Shown here piece by piece: positions 1 through 10,286 of a DNA stretch of 64,000 bases. Source of the DNA: Haliclystus octoradiatus (taxonomy: Eukaryota; Cnidaria; Staurozoa; Stauromedusae; Haliclystidae). Under the pieces are notes generated by a model. It was not told where the DNA came from. It saw only the letters and a program-made list of their open reading frames with translations, and searched no databases. Each line of letters opens with the position of its first letter. Within the stretch, counting starts at the first letter, position 1. Both the position numbers and the translations under genes were made by a program. The DNA is taken from the NCBI GenBank assembly GCA_916610825.1, contig OU744449.1:14060952-14124951 (forward strand), read 5' to 3'.

Positions 1-2160
1 CTGATGTATTAAGCAGGAGTGATGAAAATCGTCATAACTGTATTGAAAATACCTTGAACTATTAAAACCTTTACTAAGGCTCATGCAATAATCTTTCATC
101 AAGCAATTAACATTTAATTTATGGGCTTTATGTAATTTTTATGTAATTTATATTTGCGGATTTATGTGTAGCCTTGAAATAGCAAAACACTATTTTAAGT
201 CAACTATGATGCAGTATGCAACCAAGATTACCATCGCAAACACAATTTCCATCATTTGTAGTTTTCCATTGAAACCGCAACAAAGGATTGTTTCTGGTCG
301 CTTCAAGTCAGATGACTATTTACAAAACTATTTCACTGTATCATTTTATAGACATTATAAAGCCGTTGCGAATATCTTATGTACGTGCTTTCTTGCACGG
401 AAAGACTCACAATGACACAAAGAGGCAATTTCCAGACAGAAGGATCGGCTATATATTCTTTAGACTTAAATAGAATAGTTTGCATTACAATTGCTTGAGC
501 CTTAAGGCAAAGGTCAGATATTAAAGCAGCTTGTGCCCGAGTTTGTGGTGTTTTCAAGAAATAAAGGATTTAAAAAGTAGTTTCCCAACAATGAATACAA
601 CCCAAATAATAAATATTTTTCTGCTATAGCTGGTTGAGGAACAATAAGGGGAGAAAAGCATGTGTCTAGTTTAAACCCGGCTTTCAGCTCAAACCGAAAA
701 GAATCGGCTGTCAGCCCATTTCATAAAGGAACTTGACATATGCACATATAGAATACCAAGTACATCAGGAGATGATCATATAGAGAGTGTATAAGTAATT
801 TAACGATATAATGCTTACAAGCCAGACGAATGAAAACATGCCAGAACTCACATCATCCTGTAAATGGATAATTATTCTCCTGCCCGAAGGATGTTCCCTG
901 TCGTGTCACCCTAAGCAAATACTTTCGAAAGAGAATAGTCATACAGCTATCGGAAACAAATTTCGTTGGACCCAAAAACCTTTATGTCGATGTAGGAATC
1001 CGGAAATAATGCTTTGCTCAACGCTGGCTTCTACAGTTCTAACCAGGCGCCAGGTACTTTAATTCCATTCGTTATTTATTAACCGTTTCCCAAATGATCT
1101 ATTTAGTCAAGGTTTACAATGAAATTAAATACCGTGTAATTAGAAGTTACATCCCAAAGTGGGAGAAATGAAACTTGACCTATATGCAAACATATCTCAG
1201 ATGTTACCATGAAAATTGGAAAGAATTTTATATATTTTATTTGCAGTAAATAAATCATGGTAAAACTCTCTTATGGAAAATAAAATCGTTCCCTCTTTTG
1301 GTTTCAAAATGTGGGACACGAGAATCTCCAAAATGCCATGTTTTAGGTCTATTTTGACGGGGAAATAGTCGCGCTGTGTAAACACTCAGCAACAACATGT
1401 AAGAATAGAAAAAAAAGTTTTATCCAAATCCGTTTAAAGGTGAGATATACACTTTAAGGGTTTAAGAGTTTAGTAATGACAAGAATCGAAAGTAAACTTT
1501 AATCTTTGTCAACCATCGAAATCGACAACAAATTATGATGCAATAAATTACAAAGCAATGTCAAGTAGACCTATATGAAAATAATTGACGAAGATGACAG
1601 TGACACAATTAATACAGTAAATCAATCCATCAATCAAACAGTTCCAGTTCCATTAATCGATGATAATAACTACGTAAAAGATTGGAGGAGAAATTTAAAA
1701 CAGAATATCAATAATATCCAAATGTCTTATGTCGAATGTCCAAATTTAAGACATCATCGCAGAATAGTTGTTGCTATATTCACTACACCTAAATCCATCG
1801 CTCAAAACGATGACACATGCGGTACACTCGTTCACAGGAAAGCTGAATACAATGGACCTCGTTTTAAATTTTTCCCTAAATTTCTTTCGTTTTCTGTTAT
1901 TTTTGAGATAAATTGCTCATAAATTGCAAATAAAATAAAAAACAAAAACACGTCATTTTTGAAGTGAAAATAACTGCGTTGCCTTTGCTCTCTTTTGTGT
2001 TAAGCGACCGTAAATAAAAATACGAAAAAGTCCGAGTCGACGAACTTTAGCTTATCAATTCTCTTATAATAATGTTGGAATTCAATGTGAACAACCATAT
2101 CCAATAAGATTGAGTTCTCTAATTATTGTTCGTGCTTTTTATTTTAATAAAGGCTTTATA
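1..2160. other. AT-rich region without recognised genes
   Basis: No coding domain, RNA gene or clear repeat was recognised here. The open frames are short and show no family resemblance. The LINE that follows is 5'-truncated, so this stretch is its upstream flank. Confidence 0.5.
1575..1922 (+). CDS. hypothetical 115-residue ORF
   Basis: An ATG-to-stop frame of 115 residues with an acidic N-terminus and a hydrophobic, Phe-rich C-terminus. I recognise no domain, signal peptide or splice context. It could be a chance ORF or a relic of a repeat. It is listed only because it is the longest frame in an otherwise empty stretch. Confidence 0.15.
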   Translation: MKIIDEDDSDTINTVNQSINQTVPVPLIDDNNYVKDWRRNLKQNINNIQMSYVECPNLRHHRRIVVAIFTTPKSIAQNDDTCGTLVHRKAEYNGPRFKFFPKFLSFSVIFEINCS

Positions 2161-2167
2161 TTTATAG

Positions 2168-2428
2168 GAGCTAGTTGCTGTAACTTTTTCAAACATCTGG
2201 ACAAGGAGAGCCATATACTCATCAAGGAGAAATTTGAAGTCCACAGGCATATTTGTCTCTGAAAATTTAACCAAAGAAACGTCCAATCTGTTTTATAAAT
2301 GCCGCCAATTGAGGAGAGATGGGAAACTCCTTGCTGCATGGTCTTATGATCTAAAGGTTTACGTGAAAAATTTGGAGGGAAATATCTTGGAGATAAGTGA
2401 TGAAGATGAGCTGTTTACTTTTAATTAA
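2168..2428 (+). pseudogene. LINE ORF1, C-terminal fragment
   Basis: The frame reads through IFVSENLTKETSNLF and a basic linker to DGKLLAAWSYD and KVYVKN, ending at the TAA at 2426-2428. This is the usual C-terminal signature of CR1/L2-type LINE ORF1 proteins, the region that packages LINE RNA. No ORF1 N-terminus (zinc finger, PHD or coiled coil) lies upstream, so the copy is 5'-truncated. It lies 51 bp before the ORF2 ATG. Confidence 0.75.
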
Positions 2429-2479
2429 TTTTACTTTACTAATTTTATTTTTTTCTAATGTTTCTATATTTGATAAATT

Positions 2480-3071
2480 ATGGTTGATACAGTAGGCTTA
2501 CCTTCAATCACCCAGTTAGGCTATCTTGCCCTGGATGATGTTGATCATAAACATCTTACTCTTGGTTCTCAAAATGTTCGTAGCATATTAAAAAATCATG
2601 ACAAACTTTCGGAATTTCTATCCCAGACCAACATAAAAATCTTGGCATTGCAAGAAATCTGGCAAGAAGGAGCCACTTTTATTCCCAATTACAATTTTGT
2701 TTGTAAAGAACGACCAAATAGGAGAGGTGGTGGGGTAGGTTTTGCTGTTCATGACTCACTCACTTTTTCTGTCTGTGATAACCTTACAATTATCAGTGAC
2801 GACCTTGAATGCTTTACAATTGAAACTCCTTCTTTATTTATTTTGTCGATTTATATCCCACCTAAAGCAATACTTTCAAAATCTCTTGATACTTTGAAAA
2901 GCATTTTGAATAAAACTAGAAAAAAAACTGTTTTTATGTTAGGTGATTTCAACACTGATCTTCTTGTTTCTTCATGTAAATCCCAATATCTCATTGATTC
3001 ATTATTTGATTTTAAATTATTTCCATTGATTTCTAAACCTACACGTTTAACACAAAAATCCTGCACATTAA
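2480..3071 (+). CDS. LINE ORF2 part 1: APE-type endonuclease
   Basis: Start ATG at 2480, following the ORF1 stop. The product begins MVDTVGLPSITQLGYL and moves into an exonuclease-endonuclease-phosphatase fold: SQNVRSILKNHDKL, then LALQEIW with the catalytic Glu, RRGGGVGFAV, and LGDFNTDLL with the metal-binding Asp and Asn. This domain nicks target DNA for target-primed reverse transcription. The frame is cut at ATTAA (3067-3071), the 5-bp target site of LTR element A, and resumes at 8269. The ORF that continues past 3071 into the LTR is an artefact of the insertion. Confidence 0.9.
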
Positions 3072-3312
3072 TGTTGTATTCCCTATAATTTAATATTAGA
3101 CTCTAGATTAATGAGTAAGCCAATATATTCCCAAGAGGCAACCCTAACTTCACTATGATAATCAGTTGGTGTTTAGCTCAGTAGATGGTTGGTTCTACTG
3201 TAGCAACCCTATTTAGTATTTACATTATTATTATCATTATAAGTTTGAATTTATTGAGTGTTATCTTTGTTGTCTTTACTTGCGTTACACAACACTTTAC
3301 ACACTCACAACA
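3072..3312 (+). repeat. 5' LTR of element A
   Basis: A 241-bp terminal repeat starting TGTTGTATTCCC and ending CACTCACAACA. It contains a stretch resembling a tRNA A-box (TTTAGCTCAGTAGATGG), probably fortuitous. Confidence 0.95.
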
Positions 3313-3322
3313 TGGCGCAGTG
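3313..3322 (+). promoter_or_regulatory. primer-binding site of element A
   Basis: TGGCGCAGTG directly abuts the CA end of the left LTR, the position expected for priming of minus-strand cDNA. I could not assign the tRNA. Confidence 0.6.
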
Positions 3323-3393
3323 ATTTATTTACCTTTTCGCGGAGATTAACATTACCGAATTCATTATTTACTCTTACCATTATATATATTACA

Positions 3394-6300
3394 ATGGAAT
3401 CTCTTCAACTTGCAAAAAATTCTCGTACTGGCTATAAAAGTCTTACTTGTCGTGCATTAGATCGTCTTGATTCTTCTATCAATTTCTTCGATACAATTGA
3501 AACACACATACGTAATATTAATGATTTAAATGCCTCAGAACTATCTTGTCAACAAGCAAAAACAGCATTGCAAAATTATCAATTGGCTCATCTGGCTGTA
3601 GTTACATTACAACCTATCGAAGACAACTCTGAAGAAAATGACATAAATACTTTCGAAAATCGTCTGTTAGCAAGCGAATGTGTCATTTTACAACGAAAAA
3701 CATTATTTACAAGGCCAACATCAACTCACTCGACGACAAGCACGTCCACCACATCATCGACACCACCAGTTCGCTGTACAGCAAAACCACCACCATTATT
3801 AGAAGAAGATGTTGATTTTAAAATATTTTCGCAATGGCAAGAAACCTGGTTTAATTATTGTAGCCTTATCGGTTTATCACTTCAACCACACGAACGCCAA
3901 GTCGCTACGTTTTGGGGACTTTGTTCTCCTGGGTTTTTAAGCATGATACGACGAGTCTTACAAATCGACCGAACTACAATATTAACGACGGACGAACTTC
4001 TTAATTTAATCAAAGATCATCTCAGATCAAAACGAAATACGAATCTTGACTGGCAAAGCTTTTTAACTATTCGCCAAAGCGACAACCAAACCATCGACCA
4101 TTTTTATACTTCCTTAATGGAAAGTAGTGATTATGCAGATGTTGACAAAGTTACACCAGAAATCTTGAGAACAGCTATTTTAATTCTTGGTTTAAATGAC
4201 GAAGAAATAAAACGTAAAGTCATTGCCAAAACGCCATCTTTGAATTTGGCTGACACACTCAAATTTCTCCAAACTGAGGAGGCTGCCACCGCAAACGCCC
4301 ACACGTTGACAAATAACAATAGCAACAGTTTTACCGCTTCCGCTTTTACACGAAATAAAAACAAGTCAACGACAAAAGAACAATCAAAAGAGAATAAACA
4401 CAAAGGTGCAAACAATCAATCGTCTGCATGTAAATATTGTGGTTTTTCATCTCATTATGGTCCTAAATGTCCTGCCGAGAAATCAATATGTCGTCATTGT
4501 AAAAAGACTGGGCACTACTCTCATGTCTGTCTCTCTACTACAAATCACCATGACAACGAATTACAATTACAACCTCCCGTGAAAACATCTCATGTAAAAA
4601 TTCAAAATGTCGGCGAGGATTTACCGTTTCTTGATATTTGTGTTTACAAAGGAGAAAAGTATTTACAAACAGTTCAAGCTATATGCGATACCGGTGCACA
4701 ACGTACAGTTGCTGGACCTGATTTTATTTCACAGCTGAAAATGGACATAGTTTCATTATTACCATCATCTAAAGATATATTTACTGCTATCAATAATAAC
4801 CAACTTACACAATTGGGACAGGTTAGTGTGTATTTTAAACTTGCTGGTAGGGTAGTTCCCTGCAATGTCATTATATGTGATCAAATCGAAGGACTTTACC
4901 TCTCAATGCAAATGTGCAAAGATTTGAATATTATATCACAAAATTTTCCAGCTCCTTTAACACATCAAATCAATTCTATCAGTCATTCACCAAATAACTC
5001 ATCTCCACTTATTTTCAAACATGATGAAAAGCAATGTTGGCTTGATTCTTTATCTACCAACCCATCTAATCAGCAAAAATCTGAAGATATCACAAAATTA
5101 AAAACTATTTATTCCAAAGTATTTCATTCTGATACCAGATTACAACCCATGAGTGGACCCCATGTAGGTGATACCATGAAAATTGAACTTAAACCTGATG
5201 CTGTTCCTTTCGCTGTCATGACAGCAAGAAAAATACCTTTTCCTCAGAGGGAGAAAGTTAAACTAGAATTAGATCGCCTGGAGAGTTTGGGTATTATTGC
5301 AGCTGTTGCAGATGAACCTGTCACTTGGTGTCACCCTTTGGTCATTGTTCCCAAATCTGACGGTGATGTTCGACTTTGTGTAGACCTCACCAAACTCAAC
5401 AAGCAGGTAAATCGCACATTACACCCATCACCTACGCCTGCTGATGCCGTTGCTAGTATTGATCGTACTTCAAATATATTTACCCTGTTGGACGCTAAAA
5501 GTGGTTATTGGCAAATGCCTCTAGACGAAGCTTCTCAACATTTAACCACCTTTATTACACCATGGCGACGCTACAAATTTTTGCGTGCCCCTATGGGGTT
5601 TATTTCAAGTGGGGACTCTTATAATTTACGTATTGACCTAGCTCTAGAGGGTCTTTTACATGTTACTAAAATTGTTGATGATACACTTATTGATGCCGAC
5701 TGTTATACCACCTTAATGTCTCGCACTTGTGATGTTTTAGAACGATTCGCAAAATATAATATTACTTTAAATACGAAGAAGTGTGTATTTGCAGAAGAAA
5801 GTTTAAATTTTGTCGGTTACAAGATTTCACCTGGTAGTTATGCTGCTGATTCTAAAAAGCTTGACGCAATTTCCAAATTTCCTCAACCAACTAATCGCAC
5901 TGAATTACGTTCCTTTCTTGGTCTTGTTAATCAACTTGGTATGTTTACGGCTGATTTAAGTGGTAAGCTAGCACCTTTCCGTGATTTATTAAAAACTTGT
6001 AATGAATTTTTATGGTTAGCAGATCATACTATAGCATTTGAAGCTACAAAACAATTATTACTTTCACCACCTGTATTATCTGGTTTTGATCCATCTTCAC
6101 CTACTGTTCTTCAAACCGATGCATCGAAAACTAAAGGACTTGGGTTTGTTCTACTTCAACAACAACAAGGTATGTGGAAGTTAATTCAATGTGGTTCCCG
6201 TTTTCTTCAACCCTGCGAAACACGTTATGCCATGGTTGAATTAGAAGCACTTGCAATTTTATGGGCCATTCGCAAATGTAAAGTTTATTTATCTGGTCTA

Positions 6301-7872
6301 CCAGCATTCCAAGTTGTTACTGACCACAAACCACTTATACCTATATTTAATAACTATACACTTGATGCTATAGAGAACACTCGTTTACAATCATATAAAT
6401 CAAAATTAAGTCAATACCAATTTACTGTCACTTGGACTAAAGGCAAAGATCATGCTATTCCTGATGCATTATCACGTGCTCCGGTATGCGATCCCACACC
6501 TGATGATATTGAAGATGATTCTCAATTTCCCACTGACCAGATCATTCGTATTGCTGCTTTACGTTTATCTCATGACGATTCTGAAGACAACACATCAATT
6601 ACACGTGCACCTCTTGCTGATCCTATGATTGATCAATTACGTAGCATTGCCCATACTGATACTCATTATCAACAATTAATTATTGCTATTCAACAGGACT
6701 TTCCTGAACCTATTACACCTGCTGTTGGTTTATTTAGAAAAATTTGGCCAGAACTTAGTATTGATAATGGTCTCATCTTATTTGGTGATCGTCTTGTTAT
6801 ACCTCGTTCTTCTCGTTCTGATGTCATATCTCGTCTTCACGCATCTCATCAAGGTATAGAGCGAACAAAACGTCGTGCTCGTCAAGTTGTATACTGGCCT
6901 GGCATGAACAGCGACTTAACTAATGCTGTCCAATCTTGTAAACAATGTGCTAAGTATCTTCCTAGTCTACAAAAGGAACCACTGATATCAGATCCATTAC
7001 CTTCTAGAGTTTTTGAATCTGTCTCTACTGATTTATTTAGCTTGAATGGAAAACATTATTTAATATATGCAGATCGTTTATCTGGCTTTCCTTTTATTTC
7101 TGAATGGCGTGATGACCCTTCTTCATCTCAAGTATTAGAAGTTATTAAACACCATTTTGTACAAACTGGTGTCCCATCACAACTTCGGTCGGACGGTGGT
7201 CCCCAATTTGCTGCCAAAGTATTTAATGATTTTTTAATTTCTTGGGGAGTTAATCGATCTCCTTCTTCTCCTCATTATCCTCAGAGTAATGGCCATGCTG
7301 AATCATCTGTAAAATCTGTTAAAACATTGTTAGCTAAAGTTTCAAATGGAAATATTAAATCTGATGAATTTCTCCGAGGTTTACTAGAACTTCGTAATAC
7401 TCCACGAGCTGAAGGTATTTCACCAGCACAGTGGGTTTATGGACATCCTTTACGTTCGTATGTTCCTGCTCATTTTAGATCATTTTCAAAAGACTGGCAA
7501 TTAGCAGCAAAAACTATTGATAAAAAATTAATCGACTTAGCCACGAAAAATAAAAAATATTACGATTCTAATGCGCATTCATTATCACCTCTACCTATTG
7601 GATCTACTGTTATTTTACAAAGTCCAATTACTAAACGCTGGGATGAAACTGGCATTGTTATTACTGCTAATCCACATGATTATGTTATTCGTTTACCTTC
7701 TGGCAAAGTCAAATGGCGCAATCGCCGATATATTCGTAAATTTACCATTCCAGATGATGATGATATCAATACTCATGTCGATAATCCAAATAATACTGAT
7801 AATACAGATGTCACACTTCAGTTAAGACGTAGTACTCGTGCCCGTCAAACACCCAAACGATATTCTACTTAA
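3394..7872 (+). CDS. Gag-Pol polyprotein of element A (single ORF)
   Basis: The open frame starts at 3280, but its first 38 codons come from the LTR/leader. The ATG at 3394 (MESLQLAKNS), about 1492 residues, is the likelier start because it lies after the PBS. Domains in order: gag with two CCHC knuckles (CKYCGFSSHYGPKC and CRHCKKTGHYSHVC, about 4429-4520); aspartic protease (CDTGAQ, about 4684); RT with VRLCVDLTKLN, LDAKSGYWQMPL and a catalytic IVDD in place of the usual Y-x-DD; RNase H (QTDASKTKGLGF, VTDHKPL); integrase with an HHCC finger and the DDE residues in STDLF, RSDGG and HAESS. A basic tail RRSTRARQTPKRYST ends the protein. Gag and pol are fused without a frameshift or stop, so the Gag:Pol ratio must be set by another route. 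Confidence 0.95.
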   Translation: MESLQLAKNSRTGYKSLTCRALDRLDSSINFFDTIETHIRNINDLNASELSCQQAKTALQNYQLAHLAVVTLQPIEDNSEENDINTFENRLLASECVILQRKTLFTRPTSTHSTTSTSTTSSTPPVRCTAKPPPLLEEDVDFKIFSQWQETWFNYCSLIGLSLQPHERQVATFWGLCSPGFLSMIRRVLQIDRTTILTTDELLNLIKDHLRSKRNTNLDWQSFLTIRQSDNQTIDHFYTSLMESSDYADVDKVTPEILRTAILILGLNDEEIKRKVIAKTPSLNLADTLKFLQTEEAATANAHTLTNNNSNSFTASAFTRNKNKSTTKEQSKENKHKGANNQSSACKYCGFSSHYGPKCPAEKSICRHCKKTGHYSHVCLSTTNHHDNELQLQPPVKTSHVKIQNVGEDLPFLDICVYKGEKYLQTVQAICDTGAQRTVAGPDFISQLKMDIVSLLPSSKDIFTAINNNQLTQLGQVSVYFKLAGRVVPCNVIICDQIEGLYLSMQMCKDLNIISQNFPAPLTHQINSISHSPNNSSPLIFKHDEKQCWLDSLSTNPSNQQKSEDITKLKTIYSKVFHSDTRLQPMSGPHVGDTMKIELKPDAVPFAVMTARKIPFPQREKVKLELDRLESLGIIAAVADEPVTWCHPLVIVPKSDGDVRLCVDLTKLNKQVNRTLHPSPTPADAVASIDRTSNIFTLLDAKSGYWQMPLDEASQHLTTFITPWRRYKFLRAPMGFISSGDSYNLRIDLALEGLLHVTKIVDDTLIDADCYTTLMSRTCDVLERFAKYNITLNTKKCVFAEESLNFVGYKISPGSYAADSKKLDAISKFPQPTNRTELRSFLGLVNQLGMFTADLSGKLAPFRDLLKTCNEFLWLADHTIAFEATKQLLLSPPVLSGFDPSSPTVLQTDASKTKGLGFVLLQQQQGMWKLIQCGSRFLQPCETRYAMVELEALAILWAIRKCKVYLSGLPAFQVVTDHKPLIPIFNNYTLDAIENTRLQSYKSKLSQYQFTVTWTKGKDHAIPDALSRAPVCDPTPDDIEDDSQFPTDQIIRIAALRLSHDDSEDNTSITRAPLADPMIDQLRSIAHTDTHYQQLIIAIQQDFPEPITPAVGLFRKIWPELSIDNGLILFGDRLVIPRSSRSDVISRLHASHQGIERTKRRARQVVYWPGMNSDLTNAVQSCKQCAKYLPSLQKEPLISDPLPSRVFESVSTDLFSLNGKHYLIYADRLSGFPFISEWRDDPSSSQVLEVIKHHFVQTGVPSQLRSDGGPQFAAKVFNDFLISWGVNRSPSSPHYPQSNGHAESSVKSVKTLLAKVSNGNIKSDEFLRGLLELRNTPRAEGISPAQWVYGHPLRSYVPAHFRSFSKDWQLAAKTIDKKLIDLATKNKKYYDSNAHSLSPLPIGSTVILQSPITKRWDETGIVITANPHDYVIRLPSGKVKWRNRRYIRKFTIPDDDDINTHVDNPNNTDNTDVTLQLRRSTRARQTPKRYST

Positions 7873-8022
7873 TTTTATTTACTATTTAGACTATTTACTA
7901 TTTACGATTTAATTTACATTCAAGTCACAATTCCATTCATTATTATTTTTTTTTTTTTTTTAGCTCATTATTAATTCATTTAGTTATTTCATTGACATTT
8001 TATTCGCTCCAAAAAGGGGAGA

Positions 8023-8263
8023 TGTTGTATTCCCTATAATTTAATATTAGACTCTAGATTAATGAGTAAGCCAATATATTCCCAAGAGGCAACCCTAACT
8101 TCAATATGATAATCAGTTGGTGTTTAGCTCAGTAGATGGTTGGTTCTACTGTAGCAACCCTATTTAGTATTTACATTATTATTATCATTATAAGTTTGAA
8201 TTTATTGAGTGTTATCTTTGTTGTCTTTACTTGCGTTACACAACACTTTACACACTCACAACA
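8023..8263 (+). repeat. 3' LTR of element A
   Basis: A 241-bp copy of the 5' LTR with one visible substitution. It is preceded by the polypurine tract and followed by the second ATTAA target copy. Confidence 0.95.
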
Positions 8264-8268
8264 ATTAA

Positions 8269-10006
8269 TAGACAATATCTTCACAAATTCAAGGCATTCT
8301 ATTTCCAGCGGTGTTATCACATCAGATATTTCTGATCATTTTTGCCCTTTTATATCAATTGGCAACCACAGTACCCCTTTGCAGAAAATATCTTTTCGTG
8401 CTATGGGTCCAAATAACATGGCACATTTCAAGCATTTGCTTTCTCTCTGTGATTGGTATTTACCTGACACACCAATTGATTCTTTTCAAAAATTTGAGTC
8501 TAACATCAACACTTGTCTTGAAACTGCTTGTCCTGTGATCAATAAGCCTTCTAATAGGAGAACGCACAGGCTAAACCCATGGTTAACACCTTGTTTGCTC
8601 ATCTCTCGCAAGAGAAGACAATTTTTATACATCAAATGGACCAGAACAAGAAATATCAATGTAAAGGCACTCTATGATTCATACAACAAATTGTATTACA
8701 AATTAATTAGAAAAAGTAAGACTATTTATTGGAATACTTTCTATGATGAAAACAAAGACAACATCAAGTCGATTTGGAAGGCCACAAATGAAATTCTTGG
8801 TAGAAACAAAAACAAAAATAGATATCCAAACTTTTTTAATTTGAACAATAAAGAAATTCATGAAAAACATGAGATTGCTAAGCATTTCAACAGTTTTTTT
8901 ATCAACGTTGGAAAATCCCTTACAAATAGTTTTCTAGAATCTTCCAATTTTGCACAATTTCTCCCAAAAAACGATGGTAATTCATTCAAATTCAAACATG
9001 TTACTAAATTTGCTGTGGAGAAAATTGTGTCCAATCTTAAATCAAAGTCCAGTACTGGTATAGATGAAATATCTAGCTCATTGCTGAAACACGTTAAAGA
9101 TGTTTTAATCCCACCATTAACATTTCTTGTGAACATTTCCCTTCGCACCGGCTACTTTCCAGATTCTTTCAAAATTGCTAAAGTAATACCTCTTTTCAAA
9201 TCAGGAAACAACAAAGAATTTTCTAATTATAGACCAATTTCACTATTGTGCACTTTTTCAAAAATTTTAGAAAAGGTTGTTTATTTTCAATTGTATACCT
9301 ATTTCAACACCATTCTCCTTACTAATGACCAATTTGGTTTTCGTAAATATTTTTCTACAAGTCATTGCTTACTTAACTTTTTAAACAATATTTTTTCTTC
9401 AAAAGGTTCAAAATATCAATGTGCTATATTTCTCGACACCAAAAAAGCTTTTGATACAGTCTCTCATGACATTCTTTTACAGAAGTTGAATCATTATGGT
9501 TTGCATGGGATTGAATTTGAATGGATGACCAATTACCTGTCTAATAGGAGGCAAGCAGTTTTATTTGATGGAGCTTTATCTAGTTTTTGTGAAATAAGCT
9601 GTGGAGTACCACAAGGTAGTATTCTCGGCCCCCTATTATTCTTGATTTTCATAAATGATTTACCCAATTCAACAAAATTCCAAGTAACCCTTTTTGCTGA
9701 TGATACAACATTACAATGGTCCTCAAATAACAAGGAATACCTTGAAAATGAAATAAACAAAGAATTGAAATCTGTGGCGCGTTGGTTTTATGAAAATCAT
9801 TTGACTCTGCACCCAGACAAATGTAAATATATGCTTTTCAACCATGCCAAACTTTTATCTATGTCTTTAGCACTTGATGGTCATGCTCTGGAACATTGCG
9901 GTTCTCTACAAAAGAATCATTTCATTAAATTTGTAGGTGTACTGATCGATGATGATCTCAGTTGGAAAGCCCATGCCAATTTTGTTGCTTCCAAATTACG
10001 TAAAAC
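8269..10006 (+). CDS. LINE ORF2 part 2: endonuclease end and reverse transcriptase
   Basis: Resumes with IDNIFTNSRHSISSG and SDHFCPF (the endonuclease SDH motif, with its catalytic His). It continues through the linker into the RT: STGIDEISSSLLK, PLFKSGNNKEFSNYRPIS, FLDTKKAFDTVSHD, GVPQGSILGPLLF, FADDTTLQW (catalytic Asp pair) and LHPDKCKYMLF. Removing element A with one ATTAA rebuilds SCTL-IDNIF without a break. The block ends at AAAC (10003-10006), the target site of element B. An ATG-initiated frame can be drawn from inside the upstream LTR at 8136, but it is a chance fusion. Confidence 0.92.
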
Positions 10007-10198
10007 TGTAATAATCAGAATATAACTATATTCATAATTATGTCATAACCATAGAGTTTCCGCTGTAAAGCCAATCACGTGACAAGTCACGTGATTTAGA
10101 TATTAAATACGAATGATTTGTTTAATGATATAGAGTTTTAGCAGTAACTTTCCTCAGGTGTGGTCGCTTGTGTTTACATGTAATCAGCTAGTATTACA
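10007..10198 (+). repeat. 5' LTR of element B
   Basis: A 192-bp LTR, TG...CA. It carries a perfect 11-bp inverted repeat containing two CACGTG E-boxes (10073-10096). Confidence 0.95.
10073..10096. promoter_or_regulatory. palindromic double E-box in the LTR of element B
   Basis: AATCACGTGAC, AA, GTCACGTGATT: two CACGTG cores in a perfect 11-bp inverted repeat with a 2-bp spacer. CACGTG is the core site for bHLH factors (Myc/Max, USF, CLOCK/BMAL type). Its place in the LTR suggests promoter control of the element. Binding is inferred. Confidence 0.55.
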
Positions 10199-10200
10199 AA

Positions 10201-10211
10201 TGGTAGCAGAG
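10201..10211 (+). promoter_or_regulatory. primer-binding site of element B (tRNA-iMet type)
   Basis: TGGTAGCAGAG is complementary to the CUCUGCUACCA 3' terminus of animal initiator tRNA-Met. It starts 2 nt after the LTR, as usual for Gypsy elements. Confidence 0.7.
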
Positions 10212-10286
10212 AGTGAGTTTTTTTTTATGATCGATTTTATTTGTAAAGTTTTAAAAGTTTATTTTTGGTAAAATAAAATAGTAAAT

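Larger units (their letters stand above)
3072..8263 (+). mobile_element. LTR retrotransposon A (Ty3/Gypsy), complete, 5192 bp
   Basis: Bounded by 241-bp direct LTRs (TGTTG...AACA) and a perfect 5-bp target duplication ATTAA (3067-3071 and 8264-8268). TGGCGCAGTG follows the left LTR directly as primer-binding site, and a polypurine tract AAAAAGGGGAGA (8011-8022) precedes the right LTR. One long gag-pol frame lies inside, with no env-like ORF. The LTRs differ at one base by eye (ttcaCtatg at left, ttcaAtatg at right), so insertion is recent. The target is the endonuclease domain of the host LINE. Confidence 0.96.

Noticed and set aside
3175..3200. tRNA gene in the LTR of element A (TTTAGCTCAGTAGATGG)
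   Set aside because: Only an A-box-like stretch; no anticodon or T arm follows.
8136..8268. N-terminal extension of the LINE RT frame from an LTR ATG
   Set aside because: This part of the frame is LTR sequence; the true ORF2 comes from 2480-3071.
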